From Microbacterium thalli (GTDB taxonomy: Bacteria > Actinomycetota > Actinomycetes > Actinomycetales > Microbacteriaceae): a stretch of 64,000 bases of DNA. A program made the position numbers and the translations under genes. The stretch's first letter is position 1; each line of letters opens with the position of its first letter. Shown one piece after another: positions 44,924-54,162 of the stretch. Below the pieces are notes generated by a model. That model was not told the origin of the DNA. It ran no database searches and saw only the letters and a list, made by a program, of their open reading frames with translations. The DNA is taken from NCBI RefSeq assembly GCF_028737325.1, contig NZ_JAQZCH010000001.1, positions 1,470,732-1,534,731 on the forward strand, written 5' to 3'.

Positions 44924-45892
44924 ATGTCTTCTGACGACACCCACGACGCGCCCGAATCGTCGGCGGTCACCGACCGCCGCGAAGCGGTTCGCGAGAAGGC
45001 GCTCCAGGTTCACACGCGCCAGTCCCGGGCGCGCATCGCGCGTCGTTCGGGCCTCGGCCTGCTCGCCGTCGGCGCTGTCGCCACGGCTGCGGTCATGGTC
45101 ACCATGACCGTCTCGGGCGCGAACAGTCGGCCCCAGCTCGAGCCAGCGACCTCGTCGCGCGACGGTTTCGTCGTGGCGGATGTCGTCACCGGTTCACTTT
45201 CGACCGACATCGAGGCGCAGGCCGAAGCTCCGGCTGAGGCTGCGGAGGCCACCGAGGCCGCCGAACCCGCCGAGGGGCTGCCGGCTCCCTCGGCGACCGC
45301 GAAGCCGCCCGTCGAGATCCGCGTCTACGTCGACTACCTCTCCGCCGGCGCGCGCGAGTGGCAGCTGGCGAACTCGCAGCAGCTGACGTCGTGGGTCGAC
45401 GACGGCGCCGTGACCCTCAGCTACTACCCGGTCGCGATGCTGACGGCGAAGTCGAACGGCACCAAGTACTCGTTGCGCGCCGCGAGCGCCGCCGCGTGCG
45501 TCGCGACGCATTCACCCGACGCGTTCTACTCGTTCAACAACGAACTGCTCACGCGCCAGCCCGACATCGACACCGACGGCTTCTCCGACACGCAGCTGGC
45601 CGACATGGCGCTTGCTTCCGGCGTCGACTCGACCAAGGTCATCCGCGAGTGCATCGAGTCCGGGTCGTACGCGGCGTGGGCCAAGGCGGCCACCGAGCGC
45701 GCGGTCGCCGGCATCCCCGACACCGACGGTCTGTCGCTCACCGGTACCCCGATGGTGCTCGTGAACGGCAAGCAGTACATCGGCGACATGGGGGACCCCG
45801 CCGAGTTCTCGCAGTTCGTGCTCACGACGGCGAGCGACGCGTACTACCGGTCGGCTCCGACTCCCACGCCGACACCGACACCCGCTTCCTGA
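44924..45892 (+). CDS. DsbA-fold membrane-anchored protein lacking CXXC
   Basis: The 322-residue protein has a polar N-terminus, one TM segment (about residues 38-60), an Ala/Glu/Pro-rich linker and a thioredoxin-like domain from about residue 130 (PVEIRVYVDYLSAGAREW to LTGTPMVLVNGKQYIGDMGDP). In active BdbD/DsbA proteins the segment after VDY holds CxxC; here it reads LSAGAREW, so thiol oxidase activity is unlikely. The cis-Pro-like TGTPMVLVNG is kept. A Pro/Thr tail ends the protein. ATG at 44924 is preferred over an upstream GTG at 44867. Confidence 0.8.
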   Translation: MSSDDTHDAPESSAVTDRREAVREKALQVHTRQSRARIARRSGLGLLAVGAVATAAVMVTMTVSGANSRPQLEPATSSRDGFVVADVVTGSLSTDIEAQAEAPAEAAEATEAAEPAEGLPAPSATAKPPVEIRVYVDYLSAGAREWQLANSQQLTSWVDDGAVTLSYYPVAMLTAKSNGTKYSLRAASAAACVATHSPDAFYSFNNELLTRQPDIDTDGFSDTQLADMALASGVDSTKVIRECIESGSYAAWAKAATERAVAGIPDTDGLSLTGTPMVLVNGKQYIGDMGDPAEFSQFVLTTASDAYYRSAPTPTPTPTPAS

Positions 45893-46027
45893 CCGCCGCG
45901 GGGCTGCCGCGCCGGATCGCGACAGCGTTCGCCGCGTCATCCGTTTCGCTTGCTTCAGACGCGGGATGCGCACATCGAGGGTGTTAACTTCGAGCCAGGC
46001 ATCCGCCCCGTGAAGAAGGACACCACC

Positions 46028-46405
46028 GTGCCGTTCCATAGCAAGAAGACCCTCGAGCACTGGGTCGCGGAGTTCGTCGCGTCTCGCGGCGCCGGTGACG
46101 ACATCCGTGTGGCGGTTCAGGATGGATCGGGCGGGTCCGACACCGGCCTCGTGCTCGTGCCGCTCGTCCACGCTCCGAACGCCGTCTACATCGAACCGAG
46201 CGGCGAGGGCGACGACCTGAGCTGGTCCGTGTCGATCGAGCCGCACGACGAGACGCTCGTGCTGTCCAGCTTCGACCTCAATGCTCTGACCCACGAGCTG
46301 CTCATCGCCGCAGAGCTGTGCGCCTACCTGCAGGAGAAGTCACTCGGGCATTACGAACCCGACGGCGCCCCCGACCCGACGGGCCGGTCCGCGAGCGCGG
46401 GCTGA
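46028..46405 (+). CDS. conserved small actinobacterial protein
   Basis: The 125-residue acidic soluble protein has blocks LVPLVHAPNAVYIEPSGEGD and TLVLSSFDLNALTHELLIAA that I associate with conserved Microbacteriaceae hypotheticals. GTG at 46028 is preferred because AAGAAGGA lies 7 nt upstream; GTG at 46010 in the same frame is the alternative. No motif or TM segment. Followed by tRNA-Thr. Confidence 0.65.
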   Translation: MPFHSKKTLEHWVAEFVASRGAGDDIRVAVQDGSGGSDTGLVLVPLVHAPNAVYIEPSGEGDDLSWSVSIEPHDETLVLSSFDLNALTHELLIAAELCAYLQEKSLGHYEPDGAPDPTGRSASAG

Positions 46406-46501
46406 CGGCGCCCGGGCTCGGGTCATGAGCGCACACGCCCTAGAATCGAGTCAGAAGATCCGCGCCTCCGGGCTCGGGTCGGTCCCGCTCGGCGGGGCTC
46501 C

Positions 46502-46574
46502 GCCGACTTGGCGCAATTGGTAGCGCACCGTACTTGTAATACGGGGGTTACGGGTTCAAGTCCCGTAGTCGGCT
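46502..46574 (+). tRNA. tRNA-Thr (TGT)
   Basis: The acceptor stem GCCGACT (46502-46508) pairs with AGTCGGC (46567-46573). The anticodon stem CCGTA/TACGG holds loop CTTGTAA, anticodon TGT at 46535-46537. The T arm contains GGTTCAAGTCC. CCA is not encoded. A TAGAAT at 46441 may be the -10 of its promoter. Confidence 0.97.
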
Positions 46575-46619
46575 CAGAACACCGTGGTGGCGATTCGCGG
46601 CGGACACCGCGCCGCACGG

Positions 46620-46967
46620 TCAGCCGTGCAGGTCGGGATCCCAGGGGTCGGGCTCGCCGCCGTCGACACTGCTGCCACCGTCATCGTGCTGCGTGTACGG
46701 ATAGAAGCGGTGCATCTGGAGGAGCGTCACGTCGGTCGAGAAATCCGGCTCGGGATCCTCGTGGTCGAGCGGCATACTGAGCAGCGGGATGCCGGGGCCC
46801 ACGAGTAGCTGCACCGTCGCGGTCGTCCCCGCCGGCTCCGTCACGATCGGGATCGTGATCATGTCCGTCTCGCCGAGGGCCGACATGGCGACGGCCAGCC
46901 GCGCGAGAGCCTCGGCTATGCCGGCTGTGGTCGTGAGTGCGACACCGGCATAGAAGACTCGTCGCAT
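46620..46967 (-). CDS. conserved small protein, unknown function
   Basis: The 115-residue protein starts MRRVFYAGVALTTTAGIAEAL and contains MITIPIVTEPAGTTATVQLLVGP, then an acidic Asp/Gly-rich tail. It does not look secreted despite the hydrophobic first helix. Probably a Microbacteriaceae-specific family; function unknown. It faces tRNA-Thr. Confidence 0.65.
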   Translation of the reverse strand: MRRVFYAGVALTTTAGIAEALARLAVAMSALGETDMITIPIVTEPAGTTATVQLLVGPGIPLLSMPLDHEDPEPDFSTDVTLLQMHRFYPYTQHDDGGSSVDGGEPDPWDPDLHG

Positions 46968-47065
46968 TGTTCCATTGTCGTGGGCTCGCCGATCGCTGTC
47001 ATGGGGTTGTGCGTTGCGCTGGACGCGCTATCCTACGGCGACGAGATCCGAGCCGCTGAGGGCTC

Positions 47066-47341
47066 TCAGAGCTTCCGGATGCTGACGAGCTGCCAGCCCG
47101 GGGGAACGAGCGCGAAGAGTGCCGCGCGGTCATCGGCTTCGATGTCTCGGCCGCCGTCGTGACGGCGGAACGTGGCGGTCGCTGTCAGCTCGGTGCTGCC
47201 CTTGATCATCTTCACGGGCGTTGACGCGAGGCGGAAGCCCGCCGGGGTCGCAGCCAGGGCCTGCTCTTTGATCTCGGCGAGCGAGTGTCCGGTCAGGTCG
47301 ATGGTGCTGGTCTCGACGGGCCGGATCGTGCCGATGTACAT
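47066..47341 (-). CDS. conserved small protein, unknown function
   Basis: The 91-residue protein begins MYIGTIRPVETSTIDLTGHS and ends PPGWQLVSIRKL, with a beta-rich pattern (KGSTELTATATFRRHDG). No signal peptide, TM or motif. It lies in a cluster of three minus-strand small genes (46620-47767) of unknown role. Confidence 0.65.
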   Translation of the reverse strand: MYIGTIRPVETSTIDLTGHSLAEIKEQALAATPAGFRLASTPVKMIKGSTELTATATFRRHDGGRDIEADDRAALFALVPPGWQLVSIRKL

Positions 47342-47398
47342 GTCGACCAGCCTAGAACGCGGATGCTGCCGTCCGCGGCCGCCTCGGGCCGGGCCGCG

Positions 47399-47767
47399 TC
47401 AGGCGTGGTCGACGTCCGAGCTCCACTCGATGGGCACGCGGAGAGTGCCGGTGTCCGTCGACGAGCGCGGTGCGGGCTCGGGTACGACGTACAAGCCGGC
47501 GGCCGAGCCGGCGACCAGCGCCATCGCCTCGAGCCAATCCCGGTTCAGTCGGGGAGCGCGATGCCCGAAGTAGGTGAACTCGAGGTCCGCCCCCTGGTGG
47601 ATCCAGACCGAGCGCCGCCCGCCGCCGACGCTCGTGTCTTCCCGCCACGAGAAGAAGAACGACTCGTTTCGGCGCAGCTTCGTGCCGATGACCTGCTGCA
47701 GGTGCGCGAGGGTTCGGTCTTCGATCTCGACCTTGGTGTTGCCGTTGCCGTAGATGAATCGACCCAT
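47399..47767 (-). CDS. DUF7882-type small protein
   Basis: The 122-residue protein starts MGRFIYGNGNTKVEIEDRTL and contains LAHLQQVIGTKLRRNESFFF and SVWIHQGADLEFTYFGHRAP. Microbacteriaceae have many paralogues of this kind, sometimes mislabelled ATP-dependent DNA ligase. It resembles no ligase catalytic motif. Start at 47767 is the ATG of the conserved MGRFIYG. Confidence 0.7.
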   Translation of the reverse strand: MGRFIYGNGNTKVEIEDRTLAHLQQVIGTKLRRNESFFFSWREDTSVGGGRRSVWIHQGADLEFTYFGHRAPRLNRDWLEAMALVAGSAAGLYVVPEPAPRSSTDTGTLRVPIEWSSDVDHA

Positions 47768-47949
47768 GATGACCCTCGGGAGACGTCCGTCGGGAGTAGC
47801 CGCCGCACTGAGGGGTTGAGGCGTGAGGACCACTGCCGAGAGCGTTCTCCGTGCTGCTTCTTACGGTGGCGCGGACGACCACACCTGTCAAGGGTGGCCG
47901 GTGCAGCGCATGGTCCGGAACGGCCTCCGGGTGATGCACCATTGGATGA

Positions 47950-48906
47950 GTGACCGAGCAGAAACGCCCCCGCACCCTGCCCCTCGGGGTCGCCATCGCA
48001 TTGACTGTCTTCATCGGCGTGCTGACGGCGGTCCAGGCCCGCATCAACGGACAGCTCGGTGCAGCCCTCGGCGACGGGTTCGTCGCGGCATCCATCTCGT
48101 TCGGCTCGGGGCTGGTGCTGATCGTCGTGATCACGGCGCTGTCACCGAGCGGCCGCGCGGGGTTGGTGCGCCTGCGCCGAGGACTGCGCGGCGGCATCCC
48201 GTTCTGGATGCTGCTCGGCGGGCTCGCCGGCGCCGTCACCGTCGCCACGCAGGGTCTGACCGTCGCCACGATCGGTGTCGCGCTGTTCACGGTGGGTCTC
48301 GTCGCGGGTCAGACCGCCGGCGGGCTCGTCCTGGATCGCGTGGGCTACGGGCCCGGTGGGGTGGTCCCCGTCACCCTGCCGCGGCTCGTGGGCGGCCTGC
48401 TCGCCATCGCGGGCGTCGTGCTGTGCGCCCTCGGTCAGCGGGGAGAGCCGGTCGTGTGGTGGATGCTGGCGCTTCCGCTCATCGCCGGGGTGGGCATCGC
48501 CTGGCAGCAGGGCACGAACGGGCGCCTGCGGCAGGAGGTCGGCAGCCCGCTCGCCACCACGGTGGTGAACTTCACGGGCGGATCCATCGCCCTCGGCATC
48601 GCTGCCGTCGTCAGCGTCGCGATCAACGGTGCGCCCGCGGCTCTGCCCACCGAACCGTGGATGTACCTCGGCGGCGCGATGGGGGTCGTCTACATCGTGA
48701 TCTCGGCCGCACTCGTGCGGCGAACCGGTGTGCTGCTGCTCGGCCTCGGTTCGGTCGTGGGCCTGCTGGCGGCGTCGATCGTGCTCGACGCCGTCGCACC
48801 GCCGCCGTCGGGCCCTTCGCTCACCGCGGCGACGACCGCCGCCGCCGTGGCGTTCGTCGGCGTCGTCATCGCCGTCGTGCCGTGGCGTCGCCGTCGGCGG
48901 GTCTGA
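47950..48906 (+). CDS. DMT family transporter, YdcZ-like (duplicated)
   Basis: The 318-residue protein has about ten TM helices in two YdcZ/DUF606 repeats; ARINGQLGAALGDGFVAASISFGSG in the first and GTNGRLRQEVGSPLATTVVNFTGG in the second are matching repeat signatures. A small-molecule exporter is likely, substrate unknown. GTG at 47950 is the start. It ends 18 bp from the convergent oleD. Confidence 0.87.
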   Translation: MTEQKRPRTLPLGVAIALTVFIGVLTAVQARINGQLGAALGDGFVAASISFGSGLVLIVVITALSPSGRAGLVRLRRGLRGGIPFWMLLGGLAGAVTVATQGLTVATIGVALFTVGLVAGQTAGGLVLDRVGYGPGGVVPVTLPRLVGGLLAIAGVVLCALGQRGEPVVWWMLALPLIAGVGIAWQQGTNGRLRQEVGSPLATTVVNFTGGSIALGIAAVVSVAINGAPAALPTEPWMYLGGAMGVVYIVISAALVRRTGVLLLGLGSVVGLLAASIVLDAVAPPPSGPSLTAATTAAAVAFVGVVIAVVPWRRRRRV

Positions 48907-48924
48907 GCGGATCGGGTGCCGGCG

Positions 48925-49902
48925 CTAGGCGCGGGCGTCCGCGTAGTGCCGGGCGAGACGATCGAGGCCGTCGTCGAGGCTGACCGTGGGTGTCCACTGT
49001 AGGTCGCGCCGGATGTCGGTCTGATCGAACCAGTGCGCGGTCGACAGCTGCTCGGCGAGGAAGCGCGTCATCGGCGGCTCGTCCATGCTCGGGCGGACTC
49101 GCCACAACGTCTCGATCGCGCCGCCCGCGGCACGCGCGACGCCGGCCGGGACGCTGAAGCGTGGCACGGGGACACCGGCGGCACGACAGATCCCCGCCAT
49201 CAGGTCGCCGACCGGCCGCGGTTCGCCGTTGGTCAGCACATAGGCGCGTCCGCCGACGGCATCCGCTCGATGCAGCGCCGCGACGATCCCCGAGGCGGCG
49301 TTGTCGACGTAGGTGGCGTCGATGAGAGCCGTGCCGCCGTTGAGCAGCGGCAGGGTGCCGCGTCGTGCCCGCGAGACGATGCGCTCGGTGAGCTGCGGGT
49401 CACCGGGACCCCAGACGAGATGCGGGCGGATGGCGACCACCCGCATCGTCGCGGAATCGCGGGCGAGGGCCAACAGCTCGGCCTCGGCCTTCGTGCGCGC
49501 GTAGTCGCCGCGGGCGTTCACCGGGTCCGCGGGATCGGCGCCCGCGCCGCTGAGTGCCGACCCCGCGTGCGCGACGGACGGCGACGACACGTTCACGAAC
49601 CGGGTGACCCCGGCGCGAGCCGCCGCGTCGAGCAGCGTGCGTGTTCCGTCGACGTTGACCGCGCGGAACTCGCGCTTATCGCCGGCAAGTGAGACTTTGG
49701 CGGCGAGGTGCACCACCGCCTCGACGCCCTCGACGGCTTCCGCCACAGCGGCGGCGTCGGTCACCGAGCCGAGGATGTCGCGGGCGCCGTCCACGCGCGA
49801 GGGGCGTCGCTGCAGCGTGCGCACGTCGTGGCCCGCGGCGATCAGCTCGGTGACGACGGTGCGACCGAGGAAGCCCGACGTGCCCGTGGCGAGGACGATC
49901 AT
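48925..49902 (-). CDS. oleD: OleD 2-alkyl-3-ketoalkanoic acid reductase
   Basis: OleD reduces the beta-keto acid made by OleA to the beta-hydroxy acid, using NADPH. The 325-residue extended SDR has GTSGFLGRTVV (GxxGxxG) and the YxxxK active site in YARTKAEAELL with Ser in VNVSSPSVAHAG. The start ATG at 49902 overlaps the oleBC stop as ATGA, making it the third coupled gene of the oleA-oleBC-oleD operon. Confidence 0.92.
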   Translation of the reverse strand: MIVLATGTSGFLGRTVVTELIAAGHDVRTLQRRPSRVDGARDILGSVTDAAAVAEAVEGVEAVVHLAAKVSLAGDKREFRAVNVDGTRTLLDAAARAGVTRFVNVSSPSVAHAGSALSGAGADPADPVNARGDYARTKAEAELLALARDSATMRVVAIRPHLVWGPGDPQLTERIVSRARRGTLPLLNGGTALIDATYVDNAASGIVAALHRADAVGGRAYVLTNGEPRPVGDLMAGICRAAGVPVPRFSVPAGVARAAGGAIETLWRVRPSMDEPPMTRFLAEQLSTAHWFDQTDIRRDLQWTPTVSLDDGLDRLARHYADARA

Positions 49903-52607
49903 GGTGCGCTCGGCTTCTCTCCCGCGAGGACGCGTTCGGCCCAGGCCGACAGGCGAGACCGGTCGATCTTGGAGTTGTGACGGATGTCGGTGGGCAGCGC
50001 AGGCACGACGAGAACGGCCGCCAGCGGCAGATCGGTCGCACCGCGCACCTGTTCGGTCAGCTCGGCGGAGGCGAGACCGGGACGGCGGGCGCCCGGAACC
50101 GTCTCGACGACGGCCGCGCACACCCGACGCATGCGTGGTCCGACCCCCACTATGGCGGCGCGGCGGACGGCGTCGACCGTCTCGACCTGCTGCTCCGGGC
50201 CGACCGGGGTCACCGGCCCCGACGCCGTCACGATGACGTGCGGCAGTCGCCCCTCGATCCAGAGCCGTCCGCCGGCATCCAGGTGCCCGACGTCTCCGGT
50301 GCGGTGCCACCTGCCGGACTCCGACCCCGTCGCGCGTGCCGCCTCGCGGTCGGTGGCCCACAGGCGGTGGTAACCCTGCTTGAGGTGCGGCGCCGAGACG
50401 ACGACCTCGCCGGTGATGCCGGGAGCATCCGAGAGTTCGCCCGAGGCGCGCCCTTCGGCGTCGAGGGCGCTGATGCGCACACGACCAGCACCGATAGGGG
50501 TGCCGACGCACACACCCGCGTCCGGGGAGCGCTGCGCGTCCTCCAGCTCGTCGAGCGTCACATCGGTGACGAGCAGACACTCCGTCATCCCGTACGGCGT
50601 GTGCGCCTGCGCGTTCGGCATCAGCTCGTGCGCGCGGCGCAGCAGCTCGATGCCGACGGGCGCGCCGGTCGAGAGGAAGGTGCGCACCTCGCCGAGCGCC
50701 GCGCGGTCGGCATCCGTCAATGCGTCGGAAGTCGCACACACGTTGGCGAGGGCGGCGGGGGAGAGGAAGACGATGCCCGCTCGCGACGCGCGGACCGCCT
50801 CGGCGACAGCGCTCGCCGTCAGGGTGCGCGGCGCCGAGACATCCATGCGCGGCGTGGCGGAACGCGTGCCGAGGGCGGGGCCGAGCAGGGCGAACGGCGC
50901 GAAGCCCGTGACGAGCCCCGTGTCGGGCTCGACGGCGAAGTGCCGCTCGAGGGCGTCGCGCAGAGCGCTCAGCTGCCGGTGCGTGTAGACGACACCCTTC
51001 GCCGGCCCGGTGGAGCCCGACGTGAAGAGGATGGCCGCTTCGTCGTCGGGCTGAGGCTCGGCGGGAACCGTGCCCCGACGACCGGATGCCGCCAGCTCGG
51101 CGAGGCTCGTCTCGACACCGAGTGCGCGCGCCGCGGCAGCCGGCAGCTGCGGCGCCGAGATGCGCCGGCCCGGCCAGCCCAGCGCACGCGCTGCGGCGAG
51201 GCCGGCCTGCTCACCGATGACGAATGAGGGCTCCGTTCCGCGGACCGCACGGGAGAGGCCACGGATGCCGAGCCCGCGGTCGGCCACGACCACGACCGCT
51301 CCGATCCGCAGACATGCGTAGAGCACCGCCGTCAGGGTCGGTCCGGGCTGGACGAGGAGCGAGACGCGGTCGCCGGGGCGGACGCCGAACGCCGCCAATC
51401 CCGCGGCGAGCTCGTCGACACGGGTGGCGAGGGCGCGCCAGCTCACCTTCAGCGGCTCGCCGTCGACGCGACGCGTGAGATCGACCACGGCGGTGTCATC
51501 GTCCTCGCGGCGCTCCACCAGGCGGTGCCACAGCGGCGTCGAGGGCGAGTCGGCATCGGTCGCGGCGGCATCCGTCGAGTCGGCGTCCGTTGCGTCGACG
51601 TCGGAGACGTCGGCATCCGGTCGATCGGAGGCCGGGGACGTCGCGGACGATTCGGCGGCAAGCACGCGGTCGTCGAGCCAGTCGAGCACGGCGTCGGCGT
51701 AAGGCCGTTCCTCGGCGAGCATGTGCCCGGCGCCCTCGTAGCGGTGGACGTCGGCGTGGGGGAGTCGGCGCGCGAGATCGTCGAGGTGGTGCTCGCCGAA
51801 CACGGGGTCGCGCGGGCCGCGCAGCAGCAGCGCCGGAACGGTGAGTCGGGGCAGCCCGCCCGCGACCTCGTCGAGCGCCGGGGTGCTCGGGTGGTCGGGG
51901 GTGGCGGGGATGTCGGCGACGAACGCGCCGATCCCGCGGCGCCGGTCCGGCGTCGCGTACGGGGCGCGGTAGGTCGCGCGCACCTCGGGAGCCAGCGCCG
52001 GATCGGCCAGGGCCAGCGTCGTGTCGAGGAACGCCGTCGTGCGGACCGTCGTGGCTGCGAGCATCGCGCGGGCACCGGCGACGCGGAGAGCCGAAGGCAA
52101 CGGCATCCCGGCGGGGTGGTGCACCGCGGTGTTGAGGACGGCGACGCCGTCGACGCGGTCTCGGTGGCGCACGGCCCACCCGAGCGACACCGGACCGCCC
52201 CAGTCGTGACCCAGCGTGACCAGTCGGCCGGTGAGGTCGAGGCTGTCGATGAGCGCGCCGAGGTCGCGGATGCGCTGGTCGAGGCCGCGGGTCACGGCGG
52301 TGCGCTCGGAGTAGCCCATCTCGAGCTGGTCCACCGCGACGACGCGCCACGCCGCGCCTCCCGCGCGGGCACGATCGAGCGACGTCGCGATGAGCGAGCG
52401 CCAGAGGTACGACCAGGTCGGGTTGCCGTGCACGGCAACGATGGTGCCGACGACATCCGCGCCCAGCTCGTCGAGGATCGCGCCGGTGTCGAGCAGGTGC
52501 CAGCGACGGTCCGTTCCGGCATCGGCTCCGACCCCGGGGATCGTGATGAGGCGCGACACCCCGGGCTCGACTCCGGGCAGGGCGGTCGCGGGCGCGAGGC
52601 TCACCAT
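49899..52607 (-). CDS. oleBC: OleBC fusion: beta-lactone decarboxylase and beta-lactone synthetase
   Basis: The 902-residue protein joins OleB (residues 1-315), an alpha/beta hydrolase like haloalkane dehalogenases with nucleophile Asp135 in LGHDWGG and HGNPTWSYLWRSL, to OleC (about 355-902), an AMP-ligase-fold beta-lactone synthetase with LFTSGSTGPAKGVVYTH, TPYGMTECLLVTDV, RTGDVGHLDAGGRLWIEGR and a late Lys in SKIDRSRLS. A D/A/T/S-rich linker (about 317-354) separates them. OleC closes the beta-hydroxy acid to a beta-lactone; OleB removes CO2 to leave the cis-olefin. ATG at 52607 starts within the oleA end. Confidence 0.93.
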   Translation of the reverse strand: MVSLAPATALPGVEPGVSRLITIPGVGADAGTDRRWHLLDTGAILDELGADVVGTIVAVHGNPTWSYLWRSLIATSLDRARAGGAAWRVVAVDQLEMGYSERTAVTRGLDQRIRDLGALIDSLDLTGRLVTLGHDWGGPVSLGWAVRHRDRVDGVAVLNTAVHHPAGMPLPSALRVAGARAMLAATTVRTTAFLDTTLALADPALAPEVRATYRAPYATPDRRRGIGAFVADIPATPDHPSTPALDEVAGGLPRLTVPALLLRGPRDPVFGEHHLDDLARRLPHADVHRYEGAGHMLAEERPYADAVLDWLDDRVLAAESSATSPASDRPDADVSDVDATDADSTDAAATDADSPSTPLWHRLVERREDDDTAVVDLTRRVDGEPLKVSWRALATRVDELAAGLAAFGVRPGDRVSLLVQPGPTLTAVLYACLRIGAVVVVADRGLGIRGLSRAVRGTEPSFVIGEQAGLAAARALGWPGRRISAPQLPAAAARALGVETSLAELAASGRRGTVPAEPQPDDEAAILFTSGSTGPAKGVVYTHRQLSALRDALERHFAVEPDTGLVTGFAPFALLGPALGTRSATPRMDVSAPRTLTASAVAEAVRASRAGIVFLSPAALANVCATSDALTDADRAALGEVRTFLSTGAPVGIELLRRAHELMPNAQAHTPYGMTECLLVTDVTLDELEDAQRSPDAGVCVGTPIGAGRVRISALDAEGRASGELSDAPGITGEVVVSAPHLKQGYHRLWATDREAARATGSESGRWHRTGDVGHLDAGGRLWIEGRLPHVIVTASGPVTPVGPEQQVETVDAVRRAAIVGVGPRMRRVCAAVVETVPGARRPGLASAELTEQVRGATDLPLAAVLVVPALPTDIRHNSKIDRSRLSAWAERVLAGEKPSAP

Positions 52608-53623
52608 GCGAGCTCCAGCATGCTCGTGTTCAGGCCGGACCCGACGCCCATGAGCAGCACCCGGTCGTCCTTCTGCAGCGTGGCCTGTTCGGCGGCCAGC
52701 GTGATGGGGATCGACGCCGGCCCGACATTGCCGAGGTGGGGGAACGTGATCGGCACGCGGCGACGGTCCAGCCCGACCGCCTTGACGATGGCGTTCGTGT
52801 GCACCGACGACACCTGATGCGTGATGTACCGGTTCATCGACGACCACGAGAACGTGGACTGCGCCTCGCGCCACGCATCGACGACCAGCGCGAGCCCGCC
52901 CTTGAGGAGCGCCTTCGCGTCGGTGAACATGCCGTCCACGCTTCCGACGCACAGCTCGTGGAACTGCGTCGCCGCCCGGGTGACGCCGCCGACGATGCGG
53001 TGACCTTCGGGGTGGGCGCTCGCGCGTCCGAGGACGGCGGCGGCAGAGCCGGACCCGAGGGTCAGTGAGGCGAACTCGCTCATGAAGCCGTCGCGGTCGA
53101 GGCCGCCGCGATTCAGTCGCTCCACGGTGTTCACCTGGATCTCATCCGCGTCCTCGCCGTTGACGATGATCGCGTAGTCGATCTGCCCCGACTGGATTAT
53201 CCCGGCGGCCAGCGTCATCCCGTTGATGAACCCCAGGCACGCGTTGGCGACGTCGAAGTTGATGGCGGATGTCGGCAGGCCCAGGCCGTGATGCAGGCGG
53301 ACGGCGACCGACGGCTCGAGGTGCTTGCGTGTCACCGAGGTGTTGATCAGCAGCCCGATCTGCGACGGGGCGATCCCCGCCTGCGCGAGCGCGTCGCGTC
53401 CCGCGGCGATGGTCGCCTCGTCGGACGACTCGCCCTCGCCCCAGTTCCGTCGCTCGTTGACGCCCGCCACGCGGCGCAGCAGCCCGGGTTTGAGCCGGAG
53501 CTGCGACAGAGCGCCGCCGAGACGCTCTTCGATCGCGTCGGAGGTCGTGATCCGAGAGGGGAGGACGCTCGCCACCGAGAGGAGGGCGACGTCGTCGTAA
53601 CGAAGGGTGGCGTTTCCGTGCAA
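52601..53623 (-). CDS. oleA: OleA thiolase-fold acyl-CoA condensing enzyme
   Basis: OleA joins two fatty acyl-CoAs head to head in a non-decarboxylative Claisen condensation. The 340-residue protein has the catalytic cysteine Cys129 in NFDVANACLGFINGM, catalytic His in YITHQVSSVHT and PHLGNVGPASIP. I place the start at TTG 53623 (MHGNATLRYDD, with GGGAG upstream) because family members begin about here. An ATG at 53722 that overlaps the preceding gene's stop would add 33 low-complexity residues, but that segment also holds a TAAAAT promoter-like box. Confidence 0.88.
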   Translation of the reverse strand: MHGNATLRYDDVALLSVASVLPSRITTSDAIEERLGGALSQLRLKPGLLRRVAGVNERRNWGEGESSDEATIAAGRDALAQAGIAPSQIGLLINTSVTRKHLEPSVAVRLHHGLGLPTSAINFDVANACLGFINGMTLAAGIIQSGQIDYAIIVNGEDADEIQVNTVERLNRGGLDRDGFMSEFASLTLGSGSAAAVLGRASAHPEGHRIVGGVTRAATQFHELCVGSVDGMFTDAKALLKGGLALVVDAWREAQSTFSWSSMNRYITHQVSSVHTNAIVKAVGLDRRRVPITFPHLGNVGPASIPITLAAEQATLQKDDRVLLMGVGSGLNTSMLELAW

Positions 53624-53718
53624 TGCGACTCCCGCGATGTCTCCCGTGGCCGACGGCGACCGCCTTCGGCCCGCGCCGCTGGGGCGCATCCGGGCATCCC
53701 ACGATTTTAGGTCGGCGC

Positions 53719-54162
53719 TCATGCGGTCGGCTGCATGAGCGGAGTTCTGGTAGACAGCGGCCCGAAACGGCTACCCTGCCGCGCGAGCAGGCGCTGATAG
53801 GCGCGAATCAGCCCGACGGTCACGTCGAGTTCGACCGCCATGGCCTCGACGTGTCCGCCGTGCAGGGTCTCGGCCGAGCGGTACGCCTCGACCGAGATGA
53901 GCGCCCGTGCCGCCCATTCGTCCGCGCGCGCCTCCTGCCGTTCGGCGTACCGGCGGTCGTCGATCGGGACGTCGCCGTAGACGGCGTGTCCGCACTCGTG
54001 TGCAAGAACCGACCGGTGCAGCCGCCGCGCCATGCGAGGCCGTAGTCGGATGGTGCGGCTGCCGTGCTCGTACTCGCCGTCGCGGTCGGGCGGCAGGTCG
54101 GTGACGATCACCCGCACGCCGAGCGCGGTCAGAATATCGAGCAGGTCGTCATCCGTCGCCAT
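53719..54162 (-). CDS. ImmA/IrrE family metallopeptidase
   Basis: The 147-residue protein has the gluzincin-like HECGHAVYGD near residue 70 and helix ERQEARADEWAARALI, as in ImmA/IrrE (M78) proteases that cleave XRE repressors. The ATG at 54162 lies inside the upstream HTH gene's end (14-bp overlap), so the protease and the repressor form a pair, as in ICE and phage anti-repressor modules. Confidence 0.9.
   Translation of the reverse strand: MATDDDLLDILTALGVRVIVTDLPPDRDGEYEHGSRTIRLRPRMARRLHRSVLAHECGHAVYGDVPIDDRRYAERQEARADEWAARALISVEAYRSAETLHGGHVEAMAVELDVTVGLIRAYQRLLARQGSRFGPLSTRTPLMQPTA

Noticed and set aside
52608..52952. N-terminal extension of the oleBC frame into oleA
   Set aside because: It reads oleA sequence in another frame and has Arg/His-rich shadow composition; the ATG at 52607 fits OleB.
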